A DNA stretch of 64,000 bases from Carnobacterium divergens (GTDB lineage: Bacteria; Bacillota; Bacilli; Lactobacillales; Carnobacteriaceae). This document shows positions 49,413 through 59,401 of this stretch, one piece after another. Numbering within the stretch: position 1 is the stretch's first letter; every line of letters starts with the position of its first letter. A program made the translations under genes and the position numbers. The stretch spans positions 2,036,965 through 2,100,964 of the forward strand of contig NZ_LT992558.1 of NCBI RefSeq assembly GCF_900258435.1, given 5' to 3'. The notes under the pieces were generated by a model, which saw only the letters and a list, made by a program, of their open reading frames with translations, was not told the DNA's origin and did not search any database.

Positions 49413-50674
49413 TACTTATTTTCCTCCCCTGTTAAGAAGAATGTTGCTTTTAAATAAACCTGATTGGCAATTTTAATGATCTCTTCTTTTGTGACTTCAT
49501 TAATTTTTTGCTCAAATTCTGCGATTGTTAACGTCGATCCAACTAATTGATGGGTATACATTTTTTCCATCACCGCTCCAGGATTGTCTTCCGATTGTAA
49601 AACTTGGTTTTTTAGCATTTCTTTGGTTTGATCGATTGCTTCATCTGAGAAATTCCCATTTTGCATTTCAATTAATTGCAGTTGAATGATTTCTCTTACC
49701 TGTTCAACTTTTGTGCTGTCGATTCCCGTTTGAACGGTCATCATACCTCTGAAGGTATCAAGAGTACTAGACGCATAATAAGCCAAGCTTTCCTTTTCAC
49801 GGACATTCATAAATAATTTAGAATGAGGAAATCCGCCAAATAACCCATTAAAAATCTGCGCTGCAAAATAGTTCTTATCCTGATAAAAGACATTCGTTTC
49901 ATAGGCTAAATTAAACTTAGCTTGCGTTACTTCTTGTTGCTCAATTTCTTCAATTAATTTATTGTGCGTAGCAGCTGTGTAAAAAATGGACTCGCTTGGT
50001 ACTTGACGTGCTTTAAATGGGAATGCTCGGAATGCTTCTGTCATTTCGCTTTCCTCAACATCTCCTAAGACATAAATATCAACGCAATCTTCCGCTAATA
50101 ACTCTTGATAATATTCATATAAAGAAGCGGCTGTAATGTCGTTTAAATCTTCTAAAGTTCCAATACTTGGTGTTTTTTGGTTTTCATCTTCAAAATACAG
50201 ACGTTGTAAAGATAAACTTGCATACGCTTGTTTGTCATCAAAAATTGATTCGTAATAATCGGCTATATTTTCTTTTTCACGATTAAAGGTTTCCTCATCA
50301 AATTTCCCATCTGTTGCATTCGGATGAAACAAAATTTCTTTTAGGAAATCAATGCCTTCTTGTAAGACATTTTCATTAGCTGAAAGGTATTTTTCATTTA
50401 CAATGGTCATCCCTACCGTTAACATATGCATGGTGCCTTTTTTAGTTACAGATAAGCCAAAACTTGCACCATAAAGATTCGCCAATTCACTTCTTAACTT
50501 GGTTTGGGAATCGTATTTTTTACTATTGGTTTCAAGTAAACTTGATAATAGAGCTCGTTTAGTAATATTTTTTTTGTCTAAAGGCGTTCTAAATTTTAAA
50601 ACGATGCGGATCGTTTTGTATTTTTTAGTAGGTAAGACATGAATATTCACGCCTTCTTGTAATTGAATCGACAT
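49412..50674 (-). CDS. ymfF: M16-like peptidase YmfF, zinc motif missing
   Basis: A 420-residue M16-fold protein similar along its length to YmfH, but the HxxEH motif is replaced (RALLSSLLETNSKKY), so it is probably not catalytic by itself. Such partners complete the chamber of heterodimeric M16 peptidases. It heads the ymfF-ymfH-ymfI unit. Confidence 0.88.
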   Translation of the reverse strand: MSIQLQEGVNIHVLPTKKYKTIRIVLKFRTPLDKKNITKRALLSSLLETNSKKYDSQTKLRSELANLYGASFGLSVTKKGTMHMLTVGMTIVNEKYLSANENVLQEGIDFLKEILFHPNATDGKFDEETFNREKENIADYYESIFDDKQAYASLSLQRLYFEDENQKTPSIGTLEDLNDITAASLYEYYQELLAEDCVDIYVLGDVEESEMTEAFRAFPFKARQVPSESIFYTAATHNKLIEEIEQQEVTQAKFNLAYETNVFYQDKNYFAAQIFNGLFGGFPHSKLFMNVREKESLAYYASSTLDTFRGMMTVQTGIDSTKVEQVREIIQLQLIEMQNGNFSDEAIDQTKEMLKNQVLQSEDNPGAVMEKMYTHQLVGSTLTIAEFEQKINEVTKEEIIKIANQVYLKATFFLTGEENK

Positions 50675-50776
50675 TCTTTATTTCCTCCTCATTGGAACTG
50701 AACTTCATCTATCTATGATAAGTGAATTGCGGCAAGAATACAATCATAATGCCACCATTCAAAGAAAATCTTAACA

Positions 50777-50815
50777 AGAAAAAAACACTCTAAACAATGG
50801 CTTAGAGTGTTTTTG
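50777..50815 (-). terminator. terminator of the nup operon
   Basis: Arms ACACTCTAA and TTAGAGTGT with T-runs, just after nupQ. Confidence 0.9.
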
Positions 50816-50818
50816 CTT

Positions 50819-51778
50819 TTATTTCGATTTAATGTATGTTTCGCCATCTGCTGCTGGAGCTTCTGATTTCCCAATCACACCTACTAAAACAATAATCGTT
50901 AGAATATAAGGTGCTGTTTGAAGTACCACAGGTGGAACATCTTTGATTAATGGAATGTAACTTCCAATTACGCTTAAGCTTTGCGCAAATCCAAAGAATA
51001 TTGCTGCTCCCATAGCTCCAAGTGGATTCCATTTTCCGAAAATCATCGCTGCTAGCGCGATAAATCCTTGTCCTGCAATCGTTGAATGAGAGAAGTTTAG
51101 TGAAATAGATTGAGCAGCGATAGCTCCGCCAATTCCGCCTAACAATCCAGAAATCATCACGCCTGCATAGCGCATCACGTAAACATTAATTCCTAAAGTG
51201 TCTGCTGCTTGAGGATGCTCCCCAACAGAACGTAAACGTAAACCAAATCTTGTCTTGTAAAGTAAGATCCACGATAAAATCGCTACAATAATCGCTACAA
51301 ATGCCATTGCCGAGGTATTTGTAAAGAAAATCTTCCCAATGACTGGAATGTCTTTCAATAGCGGGATACTGCTTTTCCCAAAGTTAAATTGAATAATATC
51401 CGTTTGACCACGTCCATCAAATAAGACACGTGTTAAAAAGACAGCCAACGCAGGGGCTAACATGTTGATAACCGTACCTGAAACAATATGATTCGCTCTT
51501 AAATTAACGGTTGCAACTGCATGAATTAGTGAAAAAAGAATCCCAATTCCGCCACCAACAAGTAACCCAAGCCACGGTGTTGCATCGCCAAATTGTTCTG
51601 CAAATGAAAGGTTAAACACGATTGATGAAAAAGCCCCCATCACCATGATTCCTTCTAGTCCAACGTTAACGATTCCGCCACGTTCTGAAAAAGTACCACC
51701 TAAGGCTGTAAATATAAGTGGAGCTGCATAAATTAATGCTGATGAAACAACGATTGATAATGTTGAAACGATATCCAT
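50819..51778 (-). CDS. nupQ: nucleoside ABC transporter permease NupQ
   Basis: A 319-residue permease of the BPD_transp_2 family with about nine helices; typical signatures are ERGGIVNVGLEGIMVMGAF and GGIGGAIAAQS. It pairs with the adjacent NupP to import nucleosides. It starts one base after the nupP stop codon and ends the operon. Confidence 0.93.
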   Translation of the reverse strand: MDIVSTLSIVVSSALIYAAPLIFTALGGTFSERGGIVNVGLEGIMVMGAFSSIVFNLSFAEQFGDATPWLGLLVGGGIGILFSLIHAVATVNLRANHIVSGTVINMLAPALAVFLTRVLFDGRGQTDIIQFNFGKSSIPLLKDIPVIGKIFFTNTSAMAFVAIIVAILSWILLYKTRFGLRLRSVGEHPQAADTLGINVYVMRYAGVMISGLLGGIGGAIAAQSISLNFSHSTIAGQGFIALAAMIFGKWNPLGAMGAAIFFGFAQSLSVIGSYIPLIKDVPPVVLQTAPYILTIIVLVGVIGKSEAPAADGETYIKSK

Positions 51779-51779
51779 C

Positions 51780-52847
51780 TTAATTCACCCCTCCTTTATT
51801 TACTTTAACCACTCGGTTCATAATGTAACGAATTAAATAATTTGCTCCAACGAAGAAAATAATTGAGGCAATCACAATGTCTACTACTTCTGATGGAACA
51901 TCACTTGAAAGCGGCATACTTACGCCACCAATTTTAAGTCCCCCAAATAATAATCCTGAAACAAGAATTCCAAATGGATTTCCAGCGCCTAGTAAGGCAA
52001 CTGCCATTCCATCAAAACCAATACTTGGCATACTTCCCATCACAAATAGATTTTCAAAGTTTCCAAGACCTTCCATCGTGCCACCTAAACCAGCTAGCGC
52101 GCCTGAAATGACCATTGCTAAAATAATATTGCGTTTGGTACTCATACCAGCGTATTCAGAAGCGTATGGATTTAATCCAACTGAACGTAATTCATAACCT
52201 AATGTTGTTTTGTGCATCATAATCCAAACAACCACACACATTAAGATTGCAATCAGTAAACCGTAATGTAACGTTGAGTTTTCTGTAATCGATGCTAAAA
52301 AATCTGAGCGTAAACTAGCATTTTCTGAAATTCTTGGTGTTGCATCATCGGCTTTTGTTAACACATTTCGAACCATATGATTTGAGATATACAAAGCTGT
52401 GTAGTTTAACATGATTGTAACAATAACTTCACTTGTATTAAAGTAAGCACGTAATACGCCGGCAATTCCTGCCCAAACCGCGCCACATAACGCTCCCACA
52501 ATTAAACAGAATGGAATTAAAATCATTTTTGGTAAATCAGGAAACATCAATGCGATGGTAACAGATCCTACCCAACCAAATAGCGCTTGACCAGCAACCC
52601 CGATATTAAAGAAGCCAGCTGTATTTGCAACCGCAAAACCTAAAGCCGTTAAAATTAATGGTGTGGCTTGTCTTAATGTTTCCCCTACATAAAAGGGACT
52701 TCCAATCGCACCATCAATCAATGAACTATATCCTAATAGGGGATCATAGCCAAAAGCCAACATAATGATGGCTCCTAGAATCAACCCTAGCACTACTGAA
52801 AGCACTGGAACTAAAAAATTCTTAAGACGTTCGCTTCTATGATTCAA
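51780..52847 (-). CDS. nupP: nucleoside ABC transporter permease NupP
   Basis: A 355-residue permease with about nine helices (GFFNIGVAGQALFGW, GLGGTMEGLGNF). I put the start at TTG 52847, seven bases after GAGGAG, overlapping the end of nupO; an earlier in-frame ATG at 52877 lies inside the nupO coding sequence. This implies translational coupling. Heterodimer partner of NupQ. Confidence 0.9.
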   Translation of the reverse strand: MNHRSERLKNFLVPVLSVVLGLILGAIIMLAFGYDPLLGYSSLIDGAIGSPFYVGETLRQATPLILTALGFAVANTAGFFNIGVAGQALFGWVGSVTIALMFPDLPKMILIPFCLIVGALCGAVWAGIAGVLRAYFNTSEVIVTIMLNYTALYISNHMVRNVLTKADDATPRISENASLRSDFLASITENSTLHYGLLIAILMCVVVWIMMHKTTLGYELRSVGLNPYASEYAGMSTKRNIILAMVISGALAGLGGTMEGLGNFENLFVMGSMPSIGFDGMAVALLGAGNPFGILVSGLLFGGLKIGGVSMPLSSDVPSEVVDIVIASIIFFVGANYLIRYIMNRVVKVNKGGVN

Positions 52848-54426
52848 AATGATTCTCCTCTCCAACAGATCTTTCATTATTTTCAGCGGCTAAAGCAGCT
52901 TGAGCTTTTTCTAATGACGAACCCGCCATCAGTAATCCCAACTCTTCTCTAGTTGTTGTTTCAGGGTCAACAATAGCTACGATGTTCCCCTCATACATAA
53001 CCGCAATGCGATCTGACACATTTAAAATTTCATCAAGTTCAAAACTCATTAATAAAACGGCTTTCTTTTTATCACGTTGTTCAATTAAACGTTTGTGGAT
53101 GTATTCAATCGCTCCAACGTCAAGTCCACGCGTTGGTTGGGCAGCAATTAATAGTGAAGGATTACGCTCTAACTCACGAGCAATAATCGCTTTTTGTTGA
53201 TTTCCACCTGATAACGCACTTGCTGGTACAAATTCATTTGGTGTTCTTACATCAAACTCTTCAATCAATTTTGTAGCATATTGATTGATTGCACGGTGAT
53301 TTAAGAAACCATGATTGCTTAAAGGTTTTTGGTAATAGGTTTGTAAAGCAATATTTTCCTCTAGGCTCATTGGTAAAATCAAGCCATATTTATGGCGATC
53401 TTCTGGAATATGACCTAAACCCGTCTCTGTAATTTTTCGAGGAGGTAAATTTTGAACAGCTTTTCCTTCAAGGGTGATACTTCCTGATTCTACTTTAGTT
53501 AATCCTGTGATTGCTTGAATCAGTTCACTTTGACCATTGCCATCAATTCCGGCAATCCCAACGACTTCTCCTGCACGAACGTCTAAGCTTAAGCCTTTAA
53601 CTGCCTCTAAGCCTCGAGATTCTTTCACAACTAAATCTTTTATTTCTAAAACCACTTCTTGTGGTGCCGCTTTTATTTTCTTTGTTTTAAATGAAACTGA
53701 GCGTCCAACCATCATATCCGCTAATTCTTGTTGACTTGTTTTTTTCACGTCAACGGTATCGATACTCTGACCACGGCGGATAACCGTACAACGATCTGCT
53801 ACTTGTTTGATTTCATCTAATTTATGAGTAATTAAAATAATTGATTTTCCTTCTTTAACTAATTCACGCATAATCTCAATCAATTCGTCAATTTCTTGTG
53901 GCGTCAATACTGCTGTTGGTTCGTCAAAAATTAGAATGTCTGCTCCTCGGTAAAGCGTTTTAATAATTTCGACTCTTTGTTCCATTCCAACTGAAATATC
54001 TTCTACAACAGCTGTTGGATTAACAGATAGCCCATATTTTCCAGACAATTCATTGATCATTTTTTTTGCGGCTAACTTATCTAAAAATCCTAAGCGGTTT
54101 GGTTCACTGCCTAAAATAATATTTTCTGTTACTGTAAATTTTTTCACTAACATAAAGTGTTGGTGAACCATTCCAATTCCCAATTTATTTGCGACACTAG
54201 GGGAACTAATTTTAACAGCTTCACCATTGATTTTAATTTCACCAGATGTTGGTTCTAATAGTCCTGATAGAATGTTCATCAGGGTTGACTTTCCTGCACC
54301 GTTTTCACCAAGTAGCGCGTGAATCTCACCTTTTTTCAACTTAAGGTTGATATCGTCATTTGCTTTGAACTCTCCAAATTGCTTTGTAATACCAGACATC
54401 TCAATTACATAATCTGTCCCTGTCAA
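52837..54426 (-). CDS. nupO: nucleoside ABC transporter ATPase NupO (two ATP-binding domains)
   Basis: A 529-residue ATPase with two fused nucleotide-binding domains. The first has GENGAGKSTL; the second has the degenerate Walker A GIDGNGQSEL usual in the sugar/nucleoside class and signature LSGGNQQK. It probably starts at TTG 54426, ten bases after AAGGAG. A hairpin between bmpA and nupO may reduce ATPase and permease output relative to the abundant binding protein. Confidence 0.93.
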   Translation of the reverse strand: MTGTDYVIEMSGITKQFGEFKANDDINLKLKKGEIHALLGENGAGKSTLMNILSGLLEPTSGEIKINGEAVKISSPSVANKLGIGMVHQHFMLVKKFTVTENIILGSEPNRLGFLDKLAAKKMINELSGKYGLSVNPTAVVEDISVGMEQRVEIIKTLYRGADILIFDEPTAVLTPQEIDELIEIMRELVKEGKSIILITHKLDEIKQVADRCTVIRRGQSIDTVDVKKTSQQELADMMVGRSVSFKTKKIKAAPQEVVLEIKDLVVKESRGLEAVKGLSLDVRAGEVVGIAGIDGNGQSELIQAITGLTKVESGSITLEGKAVQNLPPRKITETGLGHIPEDRHKYGLILPMSLEENIALQTYYQKPLSNHGFLNHRAINQYATKLIEEFDVRTPNEFVPASALSGGNQQKAIIARELERNPSLLIAAQPTRGLDVGAIEYIHKRLIEQRDKKKAVLLMSFELDEILNVSDRIAVMYEGNIVAIVDPETTTREELGLLMAGSSLEKAQAALAAENNERSVGEENHFES

Positions 54427-54584
54427 GGTTGGTTCACTCCTTTTTTTATGTTTGTTGTTTTTCTCGTATAGTATACTTTATTTAAAAAGAAACCGCTACC
54501 TAAAATTTATTTTTTTTAAATTATCTTTGTTTAATAAGTCCTATTATAAGTGCTCGTTTCTATTTTCACTCGATTACTTCTCAC

Positions 54585-54617
54585 AAAAATAGCCGGACAA
54601 ACATCATCCGGCCACTA
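54585..54617 (-). terminator. hairpin between bmpA and nupO (attenuator)
   Basis: GC-rich arms GCCGGA (54592-54597) and TCCGGC (54607-54612) with a short T-run on the minus strand. Confidence 0.75.
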
Positions 54618-54636
54618 TATCTGTCAATTAAATTGA

Positions 54637-55680
54637 TTAAGGTTTTTCTGGAACTTCAATTTTGCCATCAATGATTTGTTGTTTGTAATCATTTACTGCT
54701 TTTTGAACGTCATCTGTTAATTGTCCTTTAGATAAATCAACACCGTCTTCTTTCAAGCCGTAAGTCAATGTTTCTCCACCTGGGAATTTATCTTTCATTG
54801 CATCATTTGAAATATCTACTACAGCTGTTTTAACACCTTTAAGCGTTGAAGCAAGCGTTAAGTTTCCGCCTTCGTATTTACCTTCTTCAGTTTGGTCACG
54901 GTCAACACCGATTACCCATACTTTTTTCTTAGAGTCAGCTTTCATGATATCTTTAGCTTCTGAGAAGACACCATTACCTGTGTCACCGGCTGCTTGATAA
55001 ATAATATCAATTCCACTGTTGTACATTGCTGCTGCTAATTGTTTTCCTTTAGCAGAGTCACCAAATGAACCAGCGTATTCAACTTTTACATCAATATCTG
55101 GATCAACTGCTTTAACACCTGCAATAAATCCTGCTTCAAAACGACCAATAACTTCGCCTTCTTGACCACCAACAAAACCTAATTTTTTAGTTTCAGTTGT
55201 TTTTGCTGCTGCAACACCTGCTAAAAAGGCTGCTTCGTGATCTTTAAAGATAACTGATACAACATTGTCACCTTTGACAACAGAATCAATAATCGCAAAG
55301 TTTGTTTTTGGATTTTGTTTTGCTACATCTTCTAAAGCTGGAGCAATTTTATATCCAATTCCGAATACAGTGTTAAATTGTGATTTAACGGCACTGTTTA
55401 AATTTGTTACGAAATCTGAGTCAGAGTTAGATTGTAGATAGTTAAAACCATCTTTCCCTTTTTTCAAGTCATGTTCTTTGCCCCAAGCTTGCAAACCTTC
55501 CCATGCTGACTGGTTAAACGATTTATCATCTACCCCTCCAACGTCTGTTACCATTGCAACTGTATGACCTTTAGCAGAACCGCTTTTACCTGAATCCTTT
55601 GCTCCGCCGCCACAAGCTGCTAATGTCAAACTAACGCCTAAACCGATTGCTAGTAGACCCACAAGATTACGTTTTTTCAA
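54637..55680 (-). CDS. bmpA: BMP-family nucleoside-binding lipoprotein
   Basis: A 347-residue substrate-binding lipoprotein of the BmpA/PnrA/NupN family. The signal peptide ends at LTLAAC (Cys23). A TTG start at 55680 follows GGAGGGG. Typical motifs are TDVGGVDDKSFNQSAWEGL and GVFSEAKDI; relatives bind purine or pyrimidine nucleosides. It is the first gene of the import operon; its leader carries a perfect palindrome, and a PurBox-like sequence lies further upstream. Confidence 0.93.
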   Translation of the reverse strand: MKKRNLVGLLAIGLGVSLTLAACGGGAKDSGKSGSAKGHTVAMVTDVGGVDDKSFNQSAWEGLQAWGKEHDLKKGKDGFNYLQSNSDSDFVTNLNSAVKSQFNTVFGIGYKIAPALEDVAKQNPKTNFAIIDSVVKGDNVVSVIFKDHEAAFLAGVAAAKTTETKKLGFVGGQEGEVIGRFEAGFIAGVKAVDPDIDVKVEYAGSFGDSAKGKQLAAAMYNSGIDIIYQAAGDTGNGVFSEAKDIMKADSKKKVWVIGVDRDQTEEGKYEGGNLTLASTLKGVKTAVVDISNDAMKDKFPGGETLTYGLKEDGVDLSKGQLTDDVQKAVNDYKQQIIDGKIEVPEKP

Positions 55681-55718
55681 TTTAAAACCCCTCCAAAAAA
55701 ATTTAATTGAAAACGAAA

Positions 55719-55731
55719 CGTTAAGTTAACG
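55719..55731. promoter_or_regulatory. palindrome in the bmpA leader
   Basis: CGTTAA-G-TTAACG, a perfect palindrome about 11-23 bases after the predicted transcription start, where a repressor would block elongation. Confidence 0.5.
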
Positions 55732-55748
55732 AATCATTACTCAAAACT

Positions 55749-55777
55749 ATTCTACCACCTTTTAAACAAAATTGAAA
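55749..55777 (-). promoter_or_regulatory. bmpA promoter
   Basis: Minus strand TTTCAA (55772-55777), 17 bases, TAGAAT (55749-55754). The -35 is weak. Confidence 0.5.
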
Positions 55778-55894
55778 CGTTTTACCGATTAATGAAAGCG
55801 ATTTACATAAAAAACATTAAGAATTTAATCTTATTTTCATTTAATTATAAAAATTATATCGCTTTTATTGATCGTTTTTTTATGAAAACCCTTC

Positions 55895-55907
55895 ATAACC
55901 GAACGTT
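55895..55907 (+). promoter_or_regulatory. PurBox-like sequence upstream of bmpA
   Basis: ATAACCGAACGTT fits the lactococcal PurBox AWWWCCGAACWWT at 12 of 13 positions. It lies about 140 bp upstream of the predicted -10, further than usual. Confidence 0.3.
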
Positions 55908-55913
55908 ACTAAA

Positions 55914-55942
55914 TAAAAAAAGAAGACATTTAGTCTTCTTTT
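55914..55942 (-). terminator. terminator of ftsK
   Basis: Arms AAAGAAGAC and GTCTTCTTT with a five-base loop and minus-strand T-run. Confidence 0.88.
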
Positions 55943-58286
55943 AAATCTCATTATTATTTTCATGGTCTGATTGACTTGGCAAATGAGTAATATTCACTTT
56001 TCGAGGCTTACTGCCTTCCGATGGGCCAACAATTCCTCGCATTTCCATTTCATCTACCAATCTGGCTGCTCGATTGTACCCAATTCTAAAACGGCGTTGC
56101 AATAAGGAAATACTTGCTGTTTGCATTTCCAAGACCATTTGGACGGCCTCATCATACAAATCGTCTTGTACTTCGTTGCTAACGGTTTCTTGGATTTCAG
56201 TTGGCATCATTTCTTCTTGGTAGTTAGCACCTTGCTGATCAGTAATAAATTCGACAATCCGCTCAACTTCTTCATCTGATATAAACGCACCTTGTACGCG
56301 AACGGGCTTATTTTCACCCATTGGTAAAAAGAGCATATCCCCGCGACCAAGCAACTTTTCAGCTCCGCTACTATCAATAATGGTTCTTGAGTCGATGCCA
56401 CTTGAAACTGCAAAGGCAATTCTTGAAGGAACATTGGCTTTAATAATCCCTGTAATAACGTCTACACTTGGTCTTTGAGTCGCAAGAATCATATGGATAC
56501 CCGCAGCTCGTGCCATTTGTGCTAAGCGAATAATCGCGTCTTCCACTTCATTACTCGCCACCATCATTAAATCAGCTAATTCATCCACAATCACAACAAT
56601 ATAAGGTAGAAACGGATAATTTTCATCCTTTTCCGCATTTTTAGTGGCAACCATTTTATTGTAACCGGTAATGTTTCGCATGCCACTAGCTGCAAATAAT
56701 TCATAGCGTCGTTCCATTTCCATCACCACTTTTTGCAATGCTTGTGCGGCTTTTTTAGGATTTGTTACAACCGGTGTTAACAAATGAGGAATCCCATTAT
56801 AGACATTTAATTCAACCATTTTTGGATCAATCATCATCAATTTAACTTCATGAGGTTTTGCACGCATCAAAATACTCGTAATGATTCCATTGATACAAAC
56901 CGATTTCCCACTTCCTGTGGAACCTGCCACCAATAAATGGGGCATTTTAGCTAAATCAGCAGTGGCGACAGATCCTGTAATATCTCGACCTAAAGGTACT
57001 TCCAATAAATTTTCAGGATGTAGGGGTTGCGCTTCGATAATATCTCTAAAAGCAACAATACTTACTTCACTGTTGGGCACTTCAATTCCAATAAAAGCTT
57101 TCCCTGGAATAGGAGCTTCAATGCGAATGTCTTTTGCAGCTAGTGCTAACGCAATATCATCACTTAAACTAACGATTTTACTAACTTTAACACCAATCGC
57201 TGGTTGCACCTCATATTTTGTAACTGCCGGTCCCAAATTCGCTTTTGTTACCTTAGCATCTACACCAAAACTTTTAAACGTCGCTTCTAATTTGGTTACA
57301 TTTTCTTGAATCAAGGCGTATTCATTCGACTGATCCAACGCTTCAATTGCGTTTAACAAAGTTGTAGGCGGTAATTGATAATCTCGATTTTCTGGTTCTG
57401 CTTTGATTTCAAAATTTAAATCACCCGTCGGCTCTTCAGCTTCTTTTGGCGGCTCTGGCAGGTCCGTTGACGCAGGTTTTAACTTTTGTTGATAGCTATC
57501 AATTTTTAATTCCAACTGCTTAGCTTCCCCCACTGCGGCCTCTTTTTCTGCTGCTGCAAGTGCTTTTCCAGGGGATAGAGGTTGAACTCGATTCTTAGAC
57601 TGTTGCTGTGAGTCATCCTTTGTTGCTTTTTTTGAATTTTTCTCCTGCTTTTCTGCAGTACGTTGCTCACGATAAGTCTGCCATTTTTGCTGTAAAATAG
57701 GTCCTTTTTGTCGCAGCACATCTCTTCCTTTTAACAGCACTGTTTTAAATGATAAATTAAAGAAAATAAAAAAACCAGCAATCATTAAGATACTTGCAAT
57801 AAAATAGGTTCCTCCTTGTGAAAATAGAAAATGGCTTCCACTGTAAAGCAATGCGCCTATCATCCCCCCACCAAGAGACTCTTTAATTTGATTGTTTCCC
57901 ATATCCGTCATAAAAAAACGCAATGTTGCAGGAATCACTTTGACATTCGTCCCCATAATTGGACTAAATAACCTCGCATGAAGAATCACAAGTAAACTAA
58001 GATACATGATACTAAAGCCAATCATTTTCTTGCTTTTATAGGCAGGTTCTTTGCCTTTTAAAACTAAATACAGACCATATAAACCAAAAGCAACCACACT
58101 AACCAAATAGGTATTGCCTACAAAAAAGCGGAATAAGTTCGCAATTAAGATACCAACAAAGCCTAATTTGCTTGCCGCGAAAATAGCGGAACAGATAAAT
58201 AAAAGACCAATAATTTCAATGGAAAGATTCCGTTTTTGTTGTTTTTTTGAGGGTGTTTTTTTTTTCGTCTTCTTTTTTTGTGCCAC
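55941..58286 (-). CDS. ftsK: FtsK/SpoIIIE-type DNA translocase
   Basis: Septal DNA pump that clears the chromosome from the closing division site. The 781-residue protein has a basic start, about five helices in residues 20-190, a charged linker, then the motor domain with Walker [10 protein letters not shown] and Walker [12 protein letters not shown], and a C-terminal winged helix ([24 protein letters not shown]) that reads orientation sequences. Lactobacillales do not sporulate, so FtsK is the better name than SpoIIIE. It is a single-gene unit, upstream of the nup operon. Confidence 0.95.
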   Translation of the reverse strand: MAQKKKTKKKTPSKKQQKRNLSIEIIGLLFICSAIFAASKLGFVGILIANLFRFFVGNTYLVSVVAFGLYGLYLVLKGKEPAYKSKKMIGFSIMYLSLLVILHARLFSPIMGTNVKVIPATLRFFMTDMGNNQIKESLGGGMIGALLYSGSHFLFSQGGTYFIASILMIAGFFIFFNLSFKTVLLKGRDVLRQKGPILQQKWQTYREQRTAEKQEKNSKKATKDDSQQQSKNRVQPLSPGKALAAAEKEAAVGEAKQLELKIDSYQQKLKPASTDLPEPPKEAEEPTGDLNFEIKAEPENRDYQLPPTTLLNAIEALDQSNEYALIQENVTKLEATFKSFGVDAKVTKANLGPAVTKYEVQPAIGVKVSKIVSLSDDIALALAAKDIRIEAPIPGKAFIGIEVPNSEVSIVAFRDIIEAQPLHPENLLEVPLGRDITGSVATADLAKMPHLLVAGSTGSGKSVCINGIITSILMRAKPHEVKLMMIDPKMVELNVYNGIPHLLTPVVTNPKKAAQALQKVVMEMERRYELFAASGMRNITGYNKMVATKNAEKDENYPFLPYIVVIVDELADLMMVASNEVEDAIIRLAQMARAAGIHMILATQRPSVDVITGIIKANVPSRIAFAVSSGIDSRTIIDSSGAEKLLGRGDMLFLPMGENKPVRVQGAFISDEEVERIVEFITDQQGANYQEEMMPTEIQETVSNEVQDDLYDEAVQMVLEMQTASISLLQRRFRIGYNRAARLVDEMEMRGIVGPSEGSKPRKVNITHLPSQSDHENNNEI

Positions 58287-58388
58287 TCTTCATACTCCTT
58301 TCAATCATATTCTTCTTTATTATACACAAAAAAGCGGACAAATGTTCTCTCTCCTCTTAAAAAAATCAATTTCTATTGCCTTTTTAAC

Positions 58389-58424
58389 AAAAAAAACTCT
58401 TAGTAGATTTCCTACTAAGAGTTT
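58389..58424 (-). terminator. terminator of the DUF975 gene
   Basis: Arms AAACTCTTAGTAG and CTACTAAGAGTTT with a minus-strand T-run. Confidence 0.9.
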
Positions 58425-58435
58425 TAATTATACGA

Positions 58436-59242
58436 TTATTCCCCTAACTGTTGAACTGTCAAACGACGGTAATAAACTTGTTCTGAAGTTTTTAGGTAAG
58501 GAGTGATGTAAAAACTAATGGCAATAAAATATAGCGCTAAAACAAATGCCAAAATTATTGATGTAACAACTAATGGAGATGTTCCATTATCCATTCCACT
58601 GATACCTATGAAAAAGACAATGAACCAAATAATAATTGGTACGATATACCATAGTATGAATGATAACTGTAAAAAGAAGAAATTTGCTTTTTTGCCGTCC
58701 ATCAATTTACGACTCGCTGTAATTGCATCTAAAATGCCAATCTCTGGATTATCTTTCATGATATTCAATGCTTGGCTATAACTATATGACTTAATAATAC
58801 CAGGAACCACTAATAATAATGACCATAATGCAGTGAAAATACCCATCATAATAATTAAACCTAACACTTTGAAAAAGTTTTTATTAAATACTTGAAAAAT
58901 TGATCCGATTGAATAATTTTTTCCATCTACTAAGTCTAAAAATGACCATTTATACCCAACGTCTAACACTGAGCTAATAATTTGAGTAATAATTCCTAAA
59001 ACAACTGATACAGACATTGTGCCAATCATTACCGATGTCATCGCGATAAGATCTGCTTCACTAATATCTCCGCTACTTGCGCCTGCCAAACCACCTGCAA
59101 TTGATCCAACACCAGAAATCATATTGGTTACCATTGACATCGCAAAGCCAATTAATCCTAACACAATAAACCCACCAATAGCCGTTCCCCAGTTGCCTTG
59201 CAAGCTATTTTTAGCTTCAATTTTAACTTCTTTAATATTCAT
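58436..59242 (-). CDS. DUF975 family membrane protein
   Basis: A 268-residue membrane protein with about six helices. The N-terminal KIEAKNSLQGNWGTAIGGFIVLGL and central FKVLGLIIMMGIFTALWSLLLVVPGIIKSYSYSQA are typical of DUF975, a Firmicute family of unknown function. An AAGGAGG-type site precedes the ATG. Monocistronic; it gives no clear pathway link with ftsK or topB. Confidence 0.86.
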   Translation of the reverse strand: MNIKEVKIEAKNSLQGNWGTAIGGFIVLGLIGFAMSMVTNMISGVGSIAGGLAGASSGDISEADLIAMTSVMIGTMSVSVVLGIITQIISSVLDVGYKWSFLDLVDGKNYSIGSIFQVFNKNFFKVLGLIIMMGIFTALWSLLLVVPGIIKSYSYSQALNIMKDNPEIGILDAITASRKLMDGKKANFFFLQLSFILWYIVPIIIWFIVFFIGISGMDNGTSPLVVTSIILAFVLALYFIAISFYITPYLKTSEQVYYRRLTVQQLGE

Positions 59243-59362
59243 AAAATCCTCCTTTTTTAAGTTGCTTAAAAGTCAACTCCTATATAAAGGATAAACTATT
59301 CTTATATTCTTGTCTACAAAATAACTTGAATTTTTTATTTATTTTTCTTCTATAAATTGATT

Positions 59363-59398
59363 AAATAAAAAAGCCTGCAAAAACGGCAGACTTTTTTA
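59363..59398 (-). terminator. terminator of topB
   Basis: Arms AAGTCTGC and GCAGGCTT (minus-strand reading, one G-U pair) followed by a T-run. Confidence 0.85.
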
Positions 59399-59401
59399 GG
59401 T

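Noticed and set aside
55793-55806. Possible cre site (TGAAAGCGATTTAC) upstream of bmpA
   Set aside because: The left half is good but the right half breaks the consensus at two positions, and it is not repeated on the other strand.
56881-57309. A 142-codon plus-strand open frame inside ftsK
   Set aside because: Antisense to the conserved motor domain; its sequence is the complement of Walker-motif codons.
58114-58506. A 130-codon plus-strand open frame across the ftsK start and the DUF975 terminator
   Set aside because: It crosses two terminator/promoter elements and has no convincing start.
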